A DNA stretch of 64,000 bases from Agapanthus africanus (Eukaryota; Streptophyta; Magnoliopsida; Asparagales; Amaryllidaceae): NCBI GenBank assembly GCA_030015575.1, contig CM057339.1:773404809-773468808 (forward strand), given 5' to 3'. The position numbers were made by a program, and so were the translations under genes. Each line of letters opens with the position of its first letter. Within the stretch, counting starts at the first letter, position 1. Shown piece by piece: positions 1 through 11,829 of this stretch. Under the pieces are notes generated by a model that ran no database searches, was not told the origin of the DNA, and saw nothing but the letters and a program-made list of their open reading frames with translations.

Positions 1-2
1 TT

Positions 3-1955
3 AATCACATTAAGACATGGGGATGTCCATCTTTTGTCAAAAAGCAGCATGCTGACAAACTCGAGGCACGCTCAGTACAGTGCAAGTTTGTGGGATATCC
101 AAAGAATTCCAAGGGATATTTCTTCTATTGCGAAGAGGAACAAAAGATTTATGTTTCTCGTCTTGCCCACTTCTTGGAAACTGAGTTTTTGGAAAATCAG
201 ATAAATGGGAGCGCAATAGAACTGGAAGAAATTCCAGAACCACGAGCTATTACTGAAAGCTTAGTACAACCAGAGGGTTCGAAAGATCATGACATTCTTA
301 CGCCGCTCCGCAGGAGTAGTAGGCAGTCTCATCCGTCCGAGAGATACTACAATTTTCTCATAGACGGGGATAGAGAGGATTGCATCATTGATTATGATGA
401 GCCGACTAGCTTCCAGCAGGCCATTCAGAGCGTTGACTCGGTAAAATGGCTGGATGCAATGCGGACCGAAATGGAGTCCATGTACACCAACAAAGTATGG
501 ACGTTGGACGTTGCTCCAGATGGGGTAAAACCCGTAGGATGCAAGTGGATCTTTAAAAGGAAGATTGGTGTAGATGGACAGGTTGAGACCTATAAAGCTA
601 GACTGGTTGCAAAGGGTTTTCGTTAAAGACCTGGTTTGGACTATGACGAGACCTTTTCTCCAGTTGCTATGCTGAAATCCATTCGGATCCTTCTTGCCAT
701 TGCTGCCTTCCACGATTATGAGATTTAGCAGATGGACGTAAAGACCGCTTTTCTAAATGGAAATTTAGAGGAGTGTGTTTATATGGACCAGCCAGAGGGT
801 TTCATTCAGAGTGGGAGCAGCGGAAAGGTGTGCAAGTTGCTTAAGTCCATCTACGGACTAAAGCAGGCATCGCGGAGTTGGAACATCTGTTTTGATGAGA
901 CGGTCAAAGAATTTGGCTTTATCAAAAATCCAGATGAACCATGCATCTATAGTAGATTTGTAGCGAGAACTGTAGTATTCTTCGTTTTATACGTGGATGA
1001 CATTCTCTTGATAGGAAATGACATTCCTATGCTACAATCTGTCAAAGGGTTCTTGTCACACAGGTTCTCCATGAAAGGCCTGGGTGATGCCTCATACATT
1101 CTGGGGATCCGGATCTATCGTGACAGATCCAAGAGGATACTGGGACTCTCACAGTCCAGGTACATCGACACCATACTGAAAAGATTCAGTATGGAAGATT
1201 CCAAGAGCGGTAATCTACCGGCTTGTCACGGGATCACCCTCTCCAAAGAGATGTCTCCCAAGACTGATTTGGAAAGGGATCGCATGTCTATTATACCCTA
1301 CGCTTCTGCGGTAGGCTCTATAATGTATGCGATGTTGTGTACCAGACCAGATGTAGCTTATGCACTGAGTGTGGTAAGCCAGTATCAGTCAAACCCTGGG
1401 GAGAAACATTGGATTGCAGTAAAGAACATTCTCAAGTACCTGAGAAGGACTAAGGAGATGTTCTTGGTGTATGGCGGAAAAGACCTCCAGATCGAGGCCT
1501 TTGCTGACTCCAGCTTCCATAGTGACAAGGATGATTCCAAGTCGATGTCGGGTTATGTCTTTACCCTCAATGGAGGGGCGGTGTGTTGGAAGAGTTCCAA
1601 ACAGGAAACCGTTGCTGACTCGACGATGGAAGCGGAATATATCGCTGCTGCAGATGCCGCAAAAGAAGCCGTCTAGATAAGGAAGTTCTTAACGGAACTT
1701 CAGGTGGTTCTGTCCATTGTTGATCCAATACCGCTGTATTGCGACAACAATGGGGCTATAGCTTTAGCAAAGGAACCCAAGTCCCATCAGAAGTCCAGAC
1801 ACATCTTAAGGCGGTATCACCTGATCAGGGAGATCGTGGGTCGCTAGGAGATCGAGGTTCGGAGAGTTTCTACGGAAGATAACACTGCTGATCCACTCAC
1901 AAAGGCCTTACCCCAGACTCAGTTCGAGCGGCTGATCGAGATGATAGGTCTTTGA
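3..1955 (+). pseudogene. copia pol fragment: integrase C-end, RT, RNase H
   Basis: One frame stays open across 1953 bases apart from four stops: TAA 624-626, TAG 726-728, TAG 1674-1676 and TAG 1845-1847. There is no frameshift. The first part carries the copia integrase C-terminal signature (WGCPSFVKK, then KFVGYPKNSKGYFFY). RT follows with KWIFKRKIGVDG, ARLVAKGF, MDVKTAFLNGNLEE and the catalytic YVDDI at 990-1004. RNase H shows ADSS, STMEAEYIAA and YCDNN, then ADPLTKALP near the end. The stops fall where the family normally has Q or W, which fits C-to-T or G-to-A decay of methylated DNA. The product would have copied element RNA into DNA in a cytoplasmic particle. This copy cannot make an intact polyprotein. 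Confidence 0.95.
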
Positions 1956-1978
1956 TACGCCTGTACATGGCCTTAGTG

Positions 1979-1990
1979 CAAGTGGGAGAT
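1979..1990 (+). other. polypurine tract of Copia-1
   Basis: CAAGTGGGAGAT directly precedes the LTR start TGTTAG. This is the usual plus-strand primer site of plant copia elements. Confidence 0.85.
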
Positions 1991-4124
1991 TGTTAGTGTA
2001 TATGCCCTAGAGGCCATTACTGTATCATACTAGTTTGTATATTACTTAATGGAAGCTTGGGATATTCACCTTGTATAGACAATCTTGCTCAATATAGAAG
2101 TATGCTACTTGGTTTGTTTCTACTTCAATGTGTACATGTGTTTATTTTAGTATATCGCCTATACACATTAGTGGAGCCCTTATGATCTTTGCTTGATTAC
2201 CAGCGTTGTGATGGCAGTTACACTAGTGGGGGCTGGGTAATATATAAGCACATCCTTATGCAGGTCCCTAGTTGCAGGACTATCGAGACAGGGCATCGAT
2301 ACTCCGGAGTAGACTAGCGTATGCGCTTCTCATCCCAGTGTGGGAGACGGTCTGTCCCACAGCCGTCAGTACGTCGTACTTGAGATAGTATGCGGGTGCT
2401 CGTTGGGTTTCGAGTACACTGGACAGGACTCATCGGGAACTGTTGGTTGGTACTATACCTATCGTCAGTTATCAGTTCCCAGGTGACATGAGTACAGCTT
2501 AGTCCGCTGACTTGACACTGTCACTTCGCCTCGAGTGTGTTCCCACTGTACTTAGATTACTACCCTACCACGGCTCAAAGGAGTCGTGCAAACAGGTAGT
2601 AGTTGGGTGCAGTCCCGAAGCACTTGGAGGCAGTGACGGTTAGACAGGATTCGTCACTCCCGGTATTGGGGGTTGACATCGCGCTGTGTCTAGGAGAGCC
2701 ATTACACAAGTAGTCCCTGGCCAGGGCAAGCGAGATATACTGGTAGGTTTCCAGTGCTATCTTAGGGTGTTCTGGGTTACACTCCGACACGACTTGTACC
2801 GCTAGTAGGGGACTGACGTTTACCGCCCCCTAGGCCCGCCATGCGATGTATTATACGAACAGACCGGACTGTACAGAGATTGTCACATTCAGGCTCGGTA
2901 GGAGTTCAGATGGGTTTCACCTCGTCCGTCTTCTTGTCAGCATCTACCTGGGGACCGTTACGCACAGCTAGTGCCGCTTGCGGTCTGTGGTTAAACCCAC
3001 TGCCAGCGTAGTGTCGAGTCTTTAAAGTCCCACACAGAAAGCTATTCGCCTTTAGGCAAAAGAGTAGAGGTCGCATGGTTTTACGACAGGTCGCATGGTT
3101 TTGCGACAGGGTTCGGTCACATCCGTGCACTTGTGCACGTTTGGTGTCCGGACAGTTAACACTAGCGGGCTTTGGTTTAAGCCAGATCCTAGTGTACATT
3201 TTGGGGTTGGTTTTATCTCATTTGTATTCGTGTTCCTCGGAACGCGGATGCGAGTGTGTATGCACAGTTGACAGAGAGACAGAGGCAGAGGATTCTCATT
3301 GGGGTTGTTGACTGTTGACTGTTCACTGTTGACCATTGACTTTTGCTAAACCCTAATGAGAATAAGAAATATGATTAATGATAATATTAATTAAGTATTA
3401 TTGTGTCATGGTTGAGATGAGGGGTTGACTTTGTTGACTTGTTGACCGGTTGACTAGGTTGGACTAGTTGACCATCATCATTACAATGGCTATCATTTCA
3501 TGGCAAAGACTTTTGCTTGCTTGTTTGTTTTTGCAAAATGAGTGTATGAAATGATATGGCCATTTTGACTTGAACCATCACATAATACTCAATTACTATT
3601 ATGAGTAATCATGGTTTTGGATTATGAGAGCTTGGATGGCAAAAGACTTACTCATTCTCTCATTTCATTTCTCTCTCTTGCTTGAGCTCTCCCTCTTGCT
3701 CTTCCTCTTGCTCTCTCTCTAGCTCAAGGCAACATCCTCTCATGAGTTGAGAAACATTGCCTTAGAGATAAAAGAAAACCCATATCACTTCTCTACTCAT
3801 CCTAGTTCACAAGGTTTAGCAAACCAAGTGTTCTAGTCTCTTCAAGTTCGAAGAAGAAGCCAAAGGTAGAAGCTTTCAGGTGGATCCATCTTCGGCGCAA
3901 GGAGACGACTAGGTGAGGCCGATCCGTACACCGGAAAGAGTTGAAGACGAAGGAGTTCAAGAAAGGTATAACCCCCTAACCGAGTAGGTAAAACTCTTGT
4001 TAGGTTTGTTAGTTAGTTGTTTAACAAAAATCCGTATTTTGAGTCCATGTTACCACCTCTTGAAAATCGTTTTTCATCATTTCCGCAAGCCCGTAAGTAC
4101 CGGGAGAGGTAACGTGGACTTACA
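1991..4124 (+). repeat. 3' LTR of Copia-1 (2134 bp)
   Basis: The LTR starts TGTTAGTGTATATGCCC after the polypurine tract and ends ..GTGGACTTACA, matching the ACTTACA end of the other copia LTRs here. The middle (about 2560-2810) is shared with the LTRs at 5023, 12879, 57093 and 59939. It contains small inverted repeats such as CGTGCAC / GTGCACG near 3133. No gene is seen in it. Confidence 0.88.
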
Positions 4125-4307
4125 AGCGGCGACCTGGGGATTATGCCCCGCCGTTTGGACGCGGACGAGTGCCTCCATGAAGGATGCGAGTCGGTATATC
4201 CGGCTGGCGAGGGCGTTGATGGCATTCGACGGAGGAGGCTCATCTGTGCCAACGTTGAGAGGGAGGCGGCGGTTGGTGCTTAGATCTTCTTGAGTATCGC
4301 TCGCCAT
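4125..4307 (-). pseudogene. gag N-terminal fragment of the Ty3/gypsy remnant
   Basis: From the ATG at 4307 a frame of 61 codons runs uninterrupted to the Copia-1 LTR edge at 4125. It starts MASDTQEDLSTNRRLP and is rich in charged and polar residues, as gag N-termini of Tat/Athila-type elements often are. The ATG lies 45 bases downstream of the PBS, the expected gag position. No catalytic motif is visible because only the N-terminus remains. The call rests on position and style rather than on a conserved domain, so it could be a leader ORF instead. Confidence 0.5.
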
Positions 4308-4352
4308 TGGAGTGAGATCGGGAGGCAAACTTTTGTTTTTATGGAATCTAGG

Positions 4353-4370
4353 TTCCCACAGACGGCGCCA
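4353..4370 (-). other. primer binding site, TGGCGCC type
   Basis: The - strand reads TGGCGCCGTCTGTGGGAA two bases after the LTR end CATCA. Plant Ty3/gypsy elements that do not use initiator tRNA-Met often have a PBS starting TGGCGCC. Confidence 0.7.
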
Positions 4371-4372
4371 GC

Positions 4373-5022
4373 TGATGGAGGGTAGAATCTCTTTCAGATG
4401 TTGCTTCCCGTTTGATCTGCGGATGGCAGCGATTGCTGGCTGAGATTGTATCTGGAGGCTGTCGCTCCTGAAGCGTGTGAATCTCAATGGGTTAAGGTTG
4501 TGGATGCCGAGCTACCTGCAAGGAAGTCCTAGGGTGGTTGTACCACCGAGGACCCTCCGAAGATCAAGTTAGTCTAGAGATCCGAGCAGAGTAATGACTT
4601 AGTGGAGTAAAAATGGCTTACCTTGACCGTCTGAAAGAGGGGTTTAAGTAGTGGTGGCAGCAGGTGCAGCAGGCGCGAGAATCACGCCGGCCGTTACGCT
4701 CTCGATGTCATGCCCGCGTAAAGAGTAGGACCTCCCATTAATGGCGAGACATGCTCGTTAACGGGGGATCGTGGTGGCGTGGAACGTGGGATGTGGCCGG
4801 CGGAGATCTCGTGCATGGCGAGATTCGCGGGACGGCGGTTACGCCTGCAAGCGGTGCTATTGGTCGATCGATGAGACTGAGGAAGATGGCCTCGGCGGGA
4901 GAGCTCGCGGACGAGCGGGAGAGCCGAGGTATCTAGTTTCTGCGGTAGCTCGGGAACGAGCTGTGAGGCCGAGGAGGCCCATCGTGCTGGGGCGAGCCAG
5001 CGTCTGCTCAGTAGGACGAGCA
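4373..5022 (-). repeat. 5' LTR of the Ty3/gypsy remnant, first segment
   Basis: The + strand starts TGATGGAGGG beside the PBS. The LTR is interrupted by Copia-2, whose GAGCA duplication is at 5018-5022. The rest is probably 14990-15094, which ends CATCATCA, giving TGATG..CATCA termini and an LTR near 755 bp. The sequence is GC-rich. The open frames here are not convincing. Confidence 0.5.
5018..5022. repeat. target site duplication GAGCA, left of Copia-2
   Basis: It is identical to 14985-14989 on the far side of Copia-2. Confidence 0.93.
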
Positions 5023-7137
5023 TGTAAGTCTACGGTAGCGCCCCGGCCGTCTGTACGAGGCAAAAATGCGGAAACGAAAACTTTTCTTTAACTTTAAACC
5101 GGCGCTACCGCATACAAAAACCCTGGATCGGACAATTAACCTCCTACTAGCAAACTAGAGAAAGGGTAGAGATCTATACCGAGCGATTCGTGTCCTTTGG
5201 TCTTCGGCGACCATCCTGATCTCCTCGCGGCATCTCCGGTCTCGATCTCCTATTCAGAAAGGGCACCACATCACCGAGTCTTTTTACGGGCTCCCACCTC
5301 TGGACCGAGGCAACTCGGACACGAAGTTGGCTAGCCGACGTGTCCAAGATTGCTGTAGACTGAGTGTAGAATGCTGTGTCTCGAGGGGTTGTTTGAAGTT
5401 TCCATTTGGATGCGAAAGTGAAATATGGAGATGAGCTTTGGAATTTTAGATGCAAGCAAATGAGAATGTATATTTTCCTACACCCAAAAAAAAAAATCCT
5501 TAACCCCCAAAAATATGGTCGGCCAAATATGAGAGGAGGGAAGCAATGAAGGGAGGTGAGTGTAGGAAAAAGAAATGGTGACCATAAGCCAATGTGTGAT
5601 GATAATGAGGAAATAATATCACATCCCCATCCAACTCAATCCTCTCACAATAAATGCAAAGGAAATGATTCAAAAAGAATCAAATGATGCTAGAACCATC
5701 ATGTAAACCCTCCATCACAAAAAACCCCCTCCACTTTGCTAATTTGCACATTTGCAAATAAGCCCCTCCATGAATTTTCAGCCAAAGAAAGAAAGAAAGG
5801 AAAATGGCCGAAACGGAATGCAAACTGGCAACTTCAAAAAAGCGATCCGGTAATAAATTACAGAAAAACCCCGCGACTGTATATACATACCCGCATTTGT
5901 ATTCCGACCGAATACAAATGCAATGAGACAAAATATACACTGTATAATACTAGGATCCGGCTTAAACCAAAGACCGCTAGTACTATCCGTCCGAACTATG
6001 ACACGTGCAAAAGTGCACGCGTACGTTCGAACCCTGCCATAAATCCATACGGCCTCTACAACTTTTCGCCCGAAACTTGAGAAACTGTCTGTGGGGGACT
6101 CTAAAGACTCGTCAATACTTTGGCTGTAGATTTAACCACTAGCACGTCAGAGGTATTAGCCGTACGTAACGGGCTACCAGGTATTGACCAAAATGGAGGT
6201 CGATGAGCGAAATCATCCTGACACCCTACTGAGCCTGTCAGTGACAATATCCGTACAGTCCGGTCCGTTCGTCTATGAGCATCGCATGGCGGGCCTAGCG
6301 GGTTGGTAAAAGTCAGACCCCCCAAAAGCGGTACAAGTCGTGTTGGAGTGTAGCCCAGAACACCCTGAGATACTACTGGAACACCTACCAGTAAATCTCC
6401 TGCCTTGGCTAAGGACTTCGTGTAATGGCTCTCCTAGACACAGCGCGACCTCACCCCCAATACCGGGAGAGACGAACCCCTGCAGATCCGCTCACTGCCT
6501 CTATGTGGCTCGGGACTGTACCCAACTAAAACCTGTTTGCACGACTCCTTTGAGCCGTGGTAGGGTAGTAATCAAAGCACAGTGGGAACTCACACGAGAC
6601 AAATGACGATCTCAGGTCGATGAACTAACCTGTACACATGTCACCAGGGAACTGCTATCTGACGTCTGGTATAATCCCAACTAGCAGGTTCCCGGCGAGT
6701 CCTGTCCGGTGTACTCATAACCCAATGAGCACCTGTATACATCTTAGGTGAACCAACTGACACCAGTGGCTTGTGAGACCGGCCACCGCCCTTCGTCCGT
6801 GTCTCGACTGTATACACTAGTCTACTCCGGAGTATCGATGCCCTGTCTCGAATACTCCCATGACTAGGGACCACTTTAAGGATGTGCTTATAGACCCCAG
6901 CTCCTACGTTTATGATCGCCATCATACTGCTGGTAGTCAAGCAAGAATCCTAAGGGCTCTATCAACGTGTAATAGCGACTTGTAAGGTCACCTAAAGCTG
7001 TACACGATGATAAAGATAAACCAGATATCATACTATCATCTTGAGTAAGACTGTCCTACCGGTATAGGTCCTCCCTTAATCATTGCAATCACGTGCCTGT
7101 GATCCAATAATTGACTTTGAGGGCACTATGTCCAACA
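5023..7137 (-). repeat. 3' LTR of Copia-2
   Basis: The + strand runs from TGTAAGTCTACGG to ..ACTATGTCCAACA, so the element-sense LTR is TGTTGGACATAGTGCC..CTTACA. It matches 12879-14984 with scattered substitutions and small indels, such as a 7-base gap near 5080. The same family forms the solo LTR at 57093. Open frames in it are not conserved as proteins. Confidence 0.93.
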
Positions 7138-7152
7138 ATCTCCCACTTGCAC
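7138..7152 (-). other. polypurine tract of Copia-2
   Basis: The - strand reads GTGCAAGTGGGAGAT directly before the LTR start TGTTGG, the same tract as in Copia-1. Confidence 0.85.
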
Positions 7153-8320
7153 TCAAGGCTAATTATTGCGATGTCGCATACTCACAGCCCATGTGATACC
7201 GAACACCCAACTCTTCTACTAATCAGTTTCACAAAGCCCGTTTGCGAAACTATTGCGTTCGAGGAATAGCCTCAGTGAGTGGATCCGCCCTAATGTTTCT
7301 TTCTATGTCTCTCTTTATCTCAAGTTCCTGGAGAAAGCCATCTCCCGAAATGAGCAATACATGTCTTAGAATATATCTGGATATCTGATGGGACCTAGCT
7401 CTTAAATGAACTCCAAATCCAAACTTCTTAGACTGTATCATCAACTGAACTCAATCAGTATCCTGCGTCATGCCTCCCTCAGTGTCCGCTTGGATCACCT
7501 GTCCAAAACACTGCCCCTCGTCAGAGGGAAAACTATAACTTTGACAGTCACTCTGTCATCCAGGTCACCCTGGAAGCCTGGAATGATAACTGTCTCCCGA
7601 AGGAGGATGCCATTATCATATCCCTAGAACATCCACTTATGTTCTAAAACTGCTTCCGATCGTTTCTCCAGGATTGGATCAATATCAACATATTGCATCT
7701 CGTGCAAAAACAACATCTGGTGTGGTACTTGACATCTCATGATCAACTCAATTTCCTAAGCAAGTGATCTGCCAATCATGTACATCCCTCTCCCCTTTAG
7801 TCTGTAAGACACCTTTAGAGAGGGTGACTCCATCACCTGCAGGTACACTACCATGCCAGGAGTCGTCCATTCTAAAACACCTTTAGAATACTGTCTAAGT
7901 ACCCAGATTGGGACACTACCCAAATCTAGATCTAAAACCATAGATCTAGTAACCAGAATGTGTAATACTATATCCAAGCCCTATGTGGAGAAACCACTGT
8001 GTGACAACCAAAGTATAACCGATCGTAGTATAGGAATTTCACTTCCTACTCTGTGTATGTCATCCAAATACCAGGACATCACACCCTACTATCTTCTTAA
8101 CAGATCCATCTCCTATTCTGATGAAGTCAAACCTATGACTGTCACATCAGAAATAGATAATCTATCTCCGCTATATCTGCTTTAGTCCATAAATAGACAT
8201 AAGCTACTTTTCCACTATGCTTCCGCTGCTCCCACTGACTACGACAACCCTCTGGCAGAGTCATATACACGTGCACTTCTAAAGCTAGTTTAGAACGACG
8301 CTAAACTCATCCTCCTGTCA
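7153..8320 (-). pseudogene. decayed copia RT and RNase H
   Basis: Fragments line up in order with the Copia-1 polyprotein on the - strand. RNIRADPLTEAIPRTQ and SHQISRYILR near 7250-7420 match the RNase H end. The stretch near 8190-8250 matches the PEG..SGSSG..SIYGLKQ part of RT at the DNA level. The frame is broken throughout by stops and indels, and the catalytic YVDDI block was not found intact. The remnant shows that Copia-2 once belonged to an autonomous copia lineage. Boundaries are approximate. Confidence 0.75.
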
Positions 8321-9727
8321 GGTCTCACAGTCTGGAACAACAGCAATGGCAAGTCTGGGTAAACAAGAACCTCCCTGTCACCGTCTTTGAGCATACCGAG
8401 GTACCTCTCGAGTGCCTGAGGTTACCCACCATATCTGCGGAGTGGCCAATGGAATGTCAAACCAGATTGAATCTTTAGGTTCTTATCAAATTTTCAGTAA
8501 TCATTTGCGGTTCTGGAATCACTTCCAGTTCTACCATACTCTCACTACTGTTTTCTTGAAAAAATCCATTTTTATTAAAATTGTGGCGAGTCAAGAACAA
8601 TATCACTATTTATCTTCCAGATGGTAGAAAGTCAACCCTCGTCATAGCCTGGGTCAACCCACAAACAACCATTACAGAAACGTGCCTTGAGTTATGAAGA
8701 GTCTGGTTTTAAGCATAAGTTGGACAACTCCCCGTACCTTAACATTGTTAAGGTATGAACTATTCTATATCCAATATAGAAAAAAGGCACTGATTTAATT
8801 GGAACCAGATTCAAATCATGCAGCTGTCTCCAGTGCATGCCAACTAAATGGAGAGATGCCGATCAACATTACTCAACTTAGGAATACTTCCAATTATGAG
8901 TAACCTGAAAGAGAAGCAAGTTCTCTTAATCATTACTATCAACTGAATAGCATACACAAGTATCTATATATTCGATCACCTTGAAGAATCCGGATACTTG
9001 CAATACCTGGTTCTCTACTTTATTCATATACCTATAACTTCTCGAAACTTAGACCTTGCATTTCATCAAAACACATGTCTAAGAACTAGAGAAGTCACAA
9101 GTAACAAGAATATAGTACAAGTACCAACCCCTCTGTCCTCATGGACACTGGACAACATACAATACTCTATATAAGTCCCCTGAGTCTAAAAACTCATTCC
9201 CTGTGTGTCGTAGGTTGAAAACTGTACTTATGGTTAAGAAGAATTACATCGCTGTTTAATGCTCCTTACCTAACCATCCACTGATATAGGTAAATGTCAT
9301 AGACATAATTTCAAAAAGTTATATCTCACTTTATAAAAATAAACGTACAGATATATCAATTTGAAATTGGTGCATAACAACGGATATTCAAAACCAAATA
9401 TCTGTCGTCCGGCAAACAACCCAGGTGATTTCCTCAAATATCACCAATTACAACGAATCCCGATATAATGAGGATGATCACCTAATTCCCAATAACTTAC
9501 TCCCACATCATCTGTAAAACCATACAGATGCGAGAATCAAACCAGGTAAATACATACCCTGGAGCAAGGGCTAATTGGGAAATCAGTTTTCTTTTAACAG
9601 TACACAGTGAAACTGAAACATGTAAATGTTTCGAAGGGGTATCCGGGTATTCCTAGTAATGCCTCTTCCATTATCCAGATTCACAACTATAACCGTATAT
9701 TTCTTTGCCATATCTCCAAATCCCTTT
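8321..9727 (-). other. Copia-2 internal DNA without a recognisable gene
   Basis: This is where gag to integrase would lie, but no conserved motif was found on either strand. Small inverted repeats are frequent near 9400-9540, for example CATCTGT / ACAGATG at about 9510-9532. It may be deleted and decayed coding DNA or extended leader. Confidence 0.5.
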
Positions 9728-10470
9728 ATATGTCTTTAGTCTTTACCTTCTGTACACCCTCTTAGGTCAAATGGTTTTCTTCCTTCCCTACCGTTCGGCA
9801 CCAGCCTATGGTTTGGAAGAAGACTATCCAATAAGCATAATGGGTGTACTGTCATAATCTTAGGAGCACTTGCAACCCGAGAGAAGGTGAAGATAAAATA
9901 CAACTGAATAAAACCTTATTCCTATTTCTACTGAACCAGAATCCATCCCCGAACTGGAACAAGTTCCTTCGAGTTCGTATATAACCATACGATGGAGTAT
10001 CCAATAAACTGTAGATCTTCGTAGTGATACGGAGTGTTCTGGAGAAATACAAAGGTGATATAGGATTGGCGAAGAAATACTTAGTTTGGTCGTGAATAGC
10101 AGTCGCAGTTTACTTTGCCCTCTTACTAATCTCTTCATATGTCTTAACTTATTACCTTCTGTACACCATCGTTAGGCTAAATGGTTTTCTTCATTCCCTA
10201 CCATTCGGCACCTGCCTATGGTTTGGAAGAAGACTATCCAATTAGCATAATAGGTGTACCGTCCTAATCCAAGGAGCACTCACAACCTGAGAGAAGGTAA
10301 AAGGAAAAGACAACCGAATAGTCCTATTCGTTTTCTCCAGAACCGGAAACCATCTTCGAATCTGGAACAAGTTCCTTCGAGTTCGTATATAACCATACGA
10401 TAGTTTTATCCAATGGAAGTGGACGTTCGTAGTAATACGGGGTGTTCTGGAGAAAAGGGTAAAAGTAGGA
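9728..10470 (-). repeat. 410-bp direct repeat in the Copia-2 leader
   Basis: Two diverged copies start at about 9728 and 10138. Both contain ACCTTCTGTACACC, GGTTTTCTTC, CTATGGTTTGGAAGAAG, GGAACAAGTTCCTTCGAG and GTGTTCTGGAGAAA in the same order. Each copy also holds small palindromes, such as GGAAC / GTTCC. No reading frame is shared by both copies. Confidence 0.8.
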
Positions 10471-10874
10471 GTGGCAATAAGGTATGCAACTCTGACAATC
10501 CAAAAACCGGTGTTTTAAGAAGGTTCGGTTAACTTGGTCACTGAGTCATAGTATAGAGTCGGGCCATGGTCGCTGCTAAAGAGAGAGAGAAAATAAACAC
10601 TCAGCGTGCACTCTAACCTAGATCAGAATGGTTATCAATTTATCTAATCTGGAAACCTCCCACTGTCACCTCAAACTCTCCTCCAAACCTGAAAGAAGAA
10701 TTAGTCGGGATCACCCGAGGAGTAAACCAACTCATCAGTGGGAATCGGGATCCAACTATCATCGCATGATAACGTGATGGAATCCACTCACGTTATTACA
10801 CTCCAGAAGGTATGCGCATATCTGACAAGTTTCAGTTTCTTTAGAAACTCCCGATATGATTTTTACCCCATGCT

Positions 10875-11084
10875 CTTATGACCTTGACTTTGGCCAACAA
10901 ATCATAAGTCACATGTCAAGTTCTACCCGTCATTATCCAGGTTAATTTGAACCCACCCGTACCTACCCTTGACTTTGGCCAACAAGGCAGTACGACTGTC
11001 CCAAACCAACACTTCCATCTATGCAACAGAAAAGTAACAAATAGCTACCATACACTATGCCTTGACTTTGGCCAACAAACATAG
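10875..11084 (-). other. three leader hairpins sharing a TTGGCCAA core
   Basis: Three copies of the + strand core CCTTGACTTTGGCCAACAA lie at 10882, 10967 and 11060. Each is enclosed by its own complementary arms: CTTATGA / TCATAAG (10875-10881, 10902-10908), CGTAC / GTACG (10958-10962, 10990-10994) and CTATG / CATAG (11055-11059, 11080-11084). The arms differ in sequence between copies yet pair within each copy. Copia-4 has the same trio at 63718-63929. In the element RNA the loop contains the palindrome UUGGCCAA. The arrangement suggests a structured leader element; its function is not known. Confidence 0.75.
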
Positions 11085-11230
11085 CATGAATACTAAGTGC
11101 TACCCGTCTGAAATGACGGAGGGCTACGAATGGTTTTTGGCGTAAAACCTTTAACGTAATGAACTTGATATCGTTGAAGGAACCGGATAGCTTTTATAAA
11201 AATATAGTGGCGAAAACCTTTGCTAAAGAT

Positions 11231-11456
11231 GTCACTCCCGGTGAATGGATCTCGGCTCTTTCATCGTAGAATGAGGTGCAAGATATTCCAACTGAATACC
11301 ACGATGCAAAGCAAAAGTAATCGACTATAGTGAAGTTATTGCCCTGACGCAAACTTCTGTCCAAGGGGTCACTCCCGGTGAAGGGATCTCGGCCCTTGCC
11401 TCGTCGACTGAGGTGCTGGATATTCATAACCGAATACCACTGTGCAAAACAAAAGA
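11231..11456 (-). repeat. 137-bp direct repeat in the Copia-2 leader
   Basis: Two copies begin with GTCACTCCCGGTGAA at about 11231 and 11368. They share GGATCTCGGC, CTGAGGTGC or ATGAGGTGC, GATATTC and GAATACCAC in order. No protein frame is common to both. Confidence 0.75.
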
Positions 11457-11634
11457 GAACGCCCTTGCAATAACAGCTTTTTTGAAAAATTGTTCCAACA
11501 ACATCAGAATAGGTTTGTTTAACTTGCATTGATCCGAATCAACGCAGTCCCATCAATTGATCACACCAATAAAGAACGAAAATAATGATGTACGTATATG
11601 CCATCCGCATTCACCACTGGGTCCCGTCATCACC

Positions 11635-11655
11635 CGTTAGGTTACTTAACTAACG
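11635..11655 (-). other. leader hairpin CGTTAG / CTAACG
   Basis: Arms CGTTAG (11635-11640) and CTAACG (11650-11655) flank GTTACTTAA. The homologous site in Copia-4 (63373-63393) has CGTAAG / CTTACG around the complement of this loop, so both sides of the stem changed together. Confidence 0.65.
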
Positions 11656-11829
11656 ACAGAGCGGGGACTGGACTAGCGCGGGTGTAAAACATATACAACA
11701 TCTACTAGTATATATATCAATATATAATATTCGCTCAAGGCGTGATAAAATGCAACATCACAGAAATGTAATAAACATCACAGAACAATACAGATATCTG
11801 GGATCCCCGGGTTTCATAAAGCCGCTACT

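Larger units (their letters stand above)
1..4124 (+). mobile_element. Copia-1: Ty1/copia LTR retrotransposon, 3' part
   Basis: The visible part runs from the end of integrase through reverse transcriptase and RNase H, a polypurine tract and a complete 3' LTR. The 5' LTR, gag, protease and most of integrase lie outside the window. The LTR start (TGTTAG.. then TATGCCCTAGAGG) resembles the LTR start of Angela/BARE copia elements, so an Angela-like lineage is likely, though this is from memory and not a search. The element ends inside the gag of an older Ty3/gypsy remnant. The target duplication cannot be checked because the left end is missing; the five bases after the LTR are AGCGG. Confidence 0.93.
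4125..5022 (-). mobile_element. Ty3/gypsy remnant (Tat/Athila-like): gag start, PBS and LTR part
   Basis: Read on the - strand, this stretch holds part of a 5' LTR with a TATA-like ACTTAAACC near 4640-4652, the LTR end CATCA, a PBS of the TGGCGCC type, a short leader and a gag ATG. The left side is cut by Copia-1 and the LTR is cut by Copia-2 at 5022. The LTR resumes at 14990. The PBS type points to a non-chromovirus Ty3/gypsy element, but the lineage is an inference. It appears to be the oldest layer at this end of the window. Confidence 0.6.

Noticed and set aside
4694..5091. Overlapping GC-rich frames on both strands
   Set aside because: They overlap each other, cross the Copia-2 border and match no family. 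High GC alone keeps them open.
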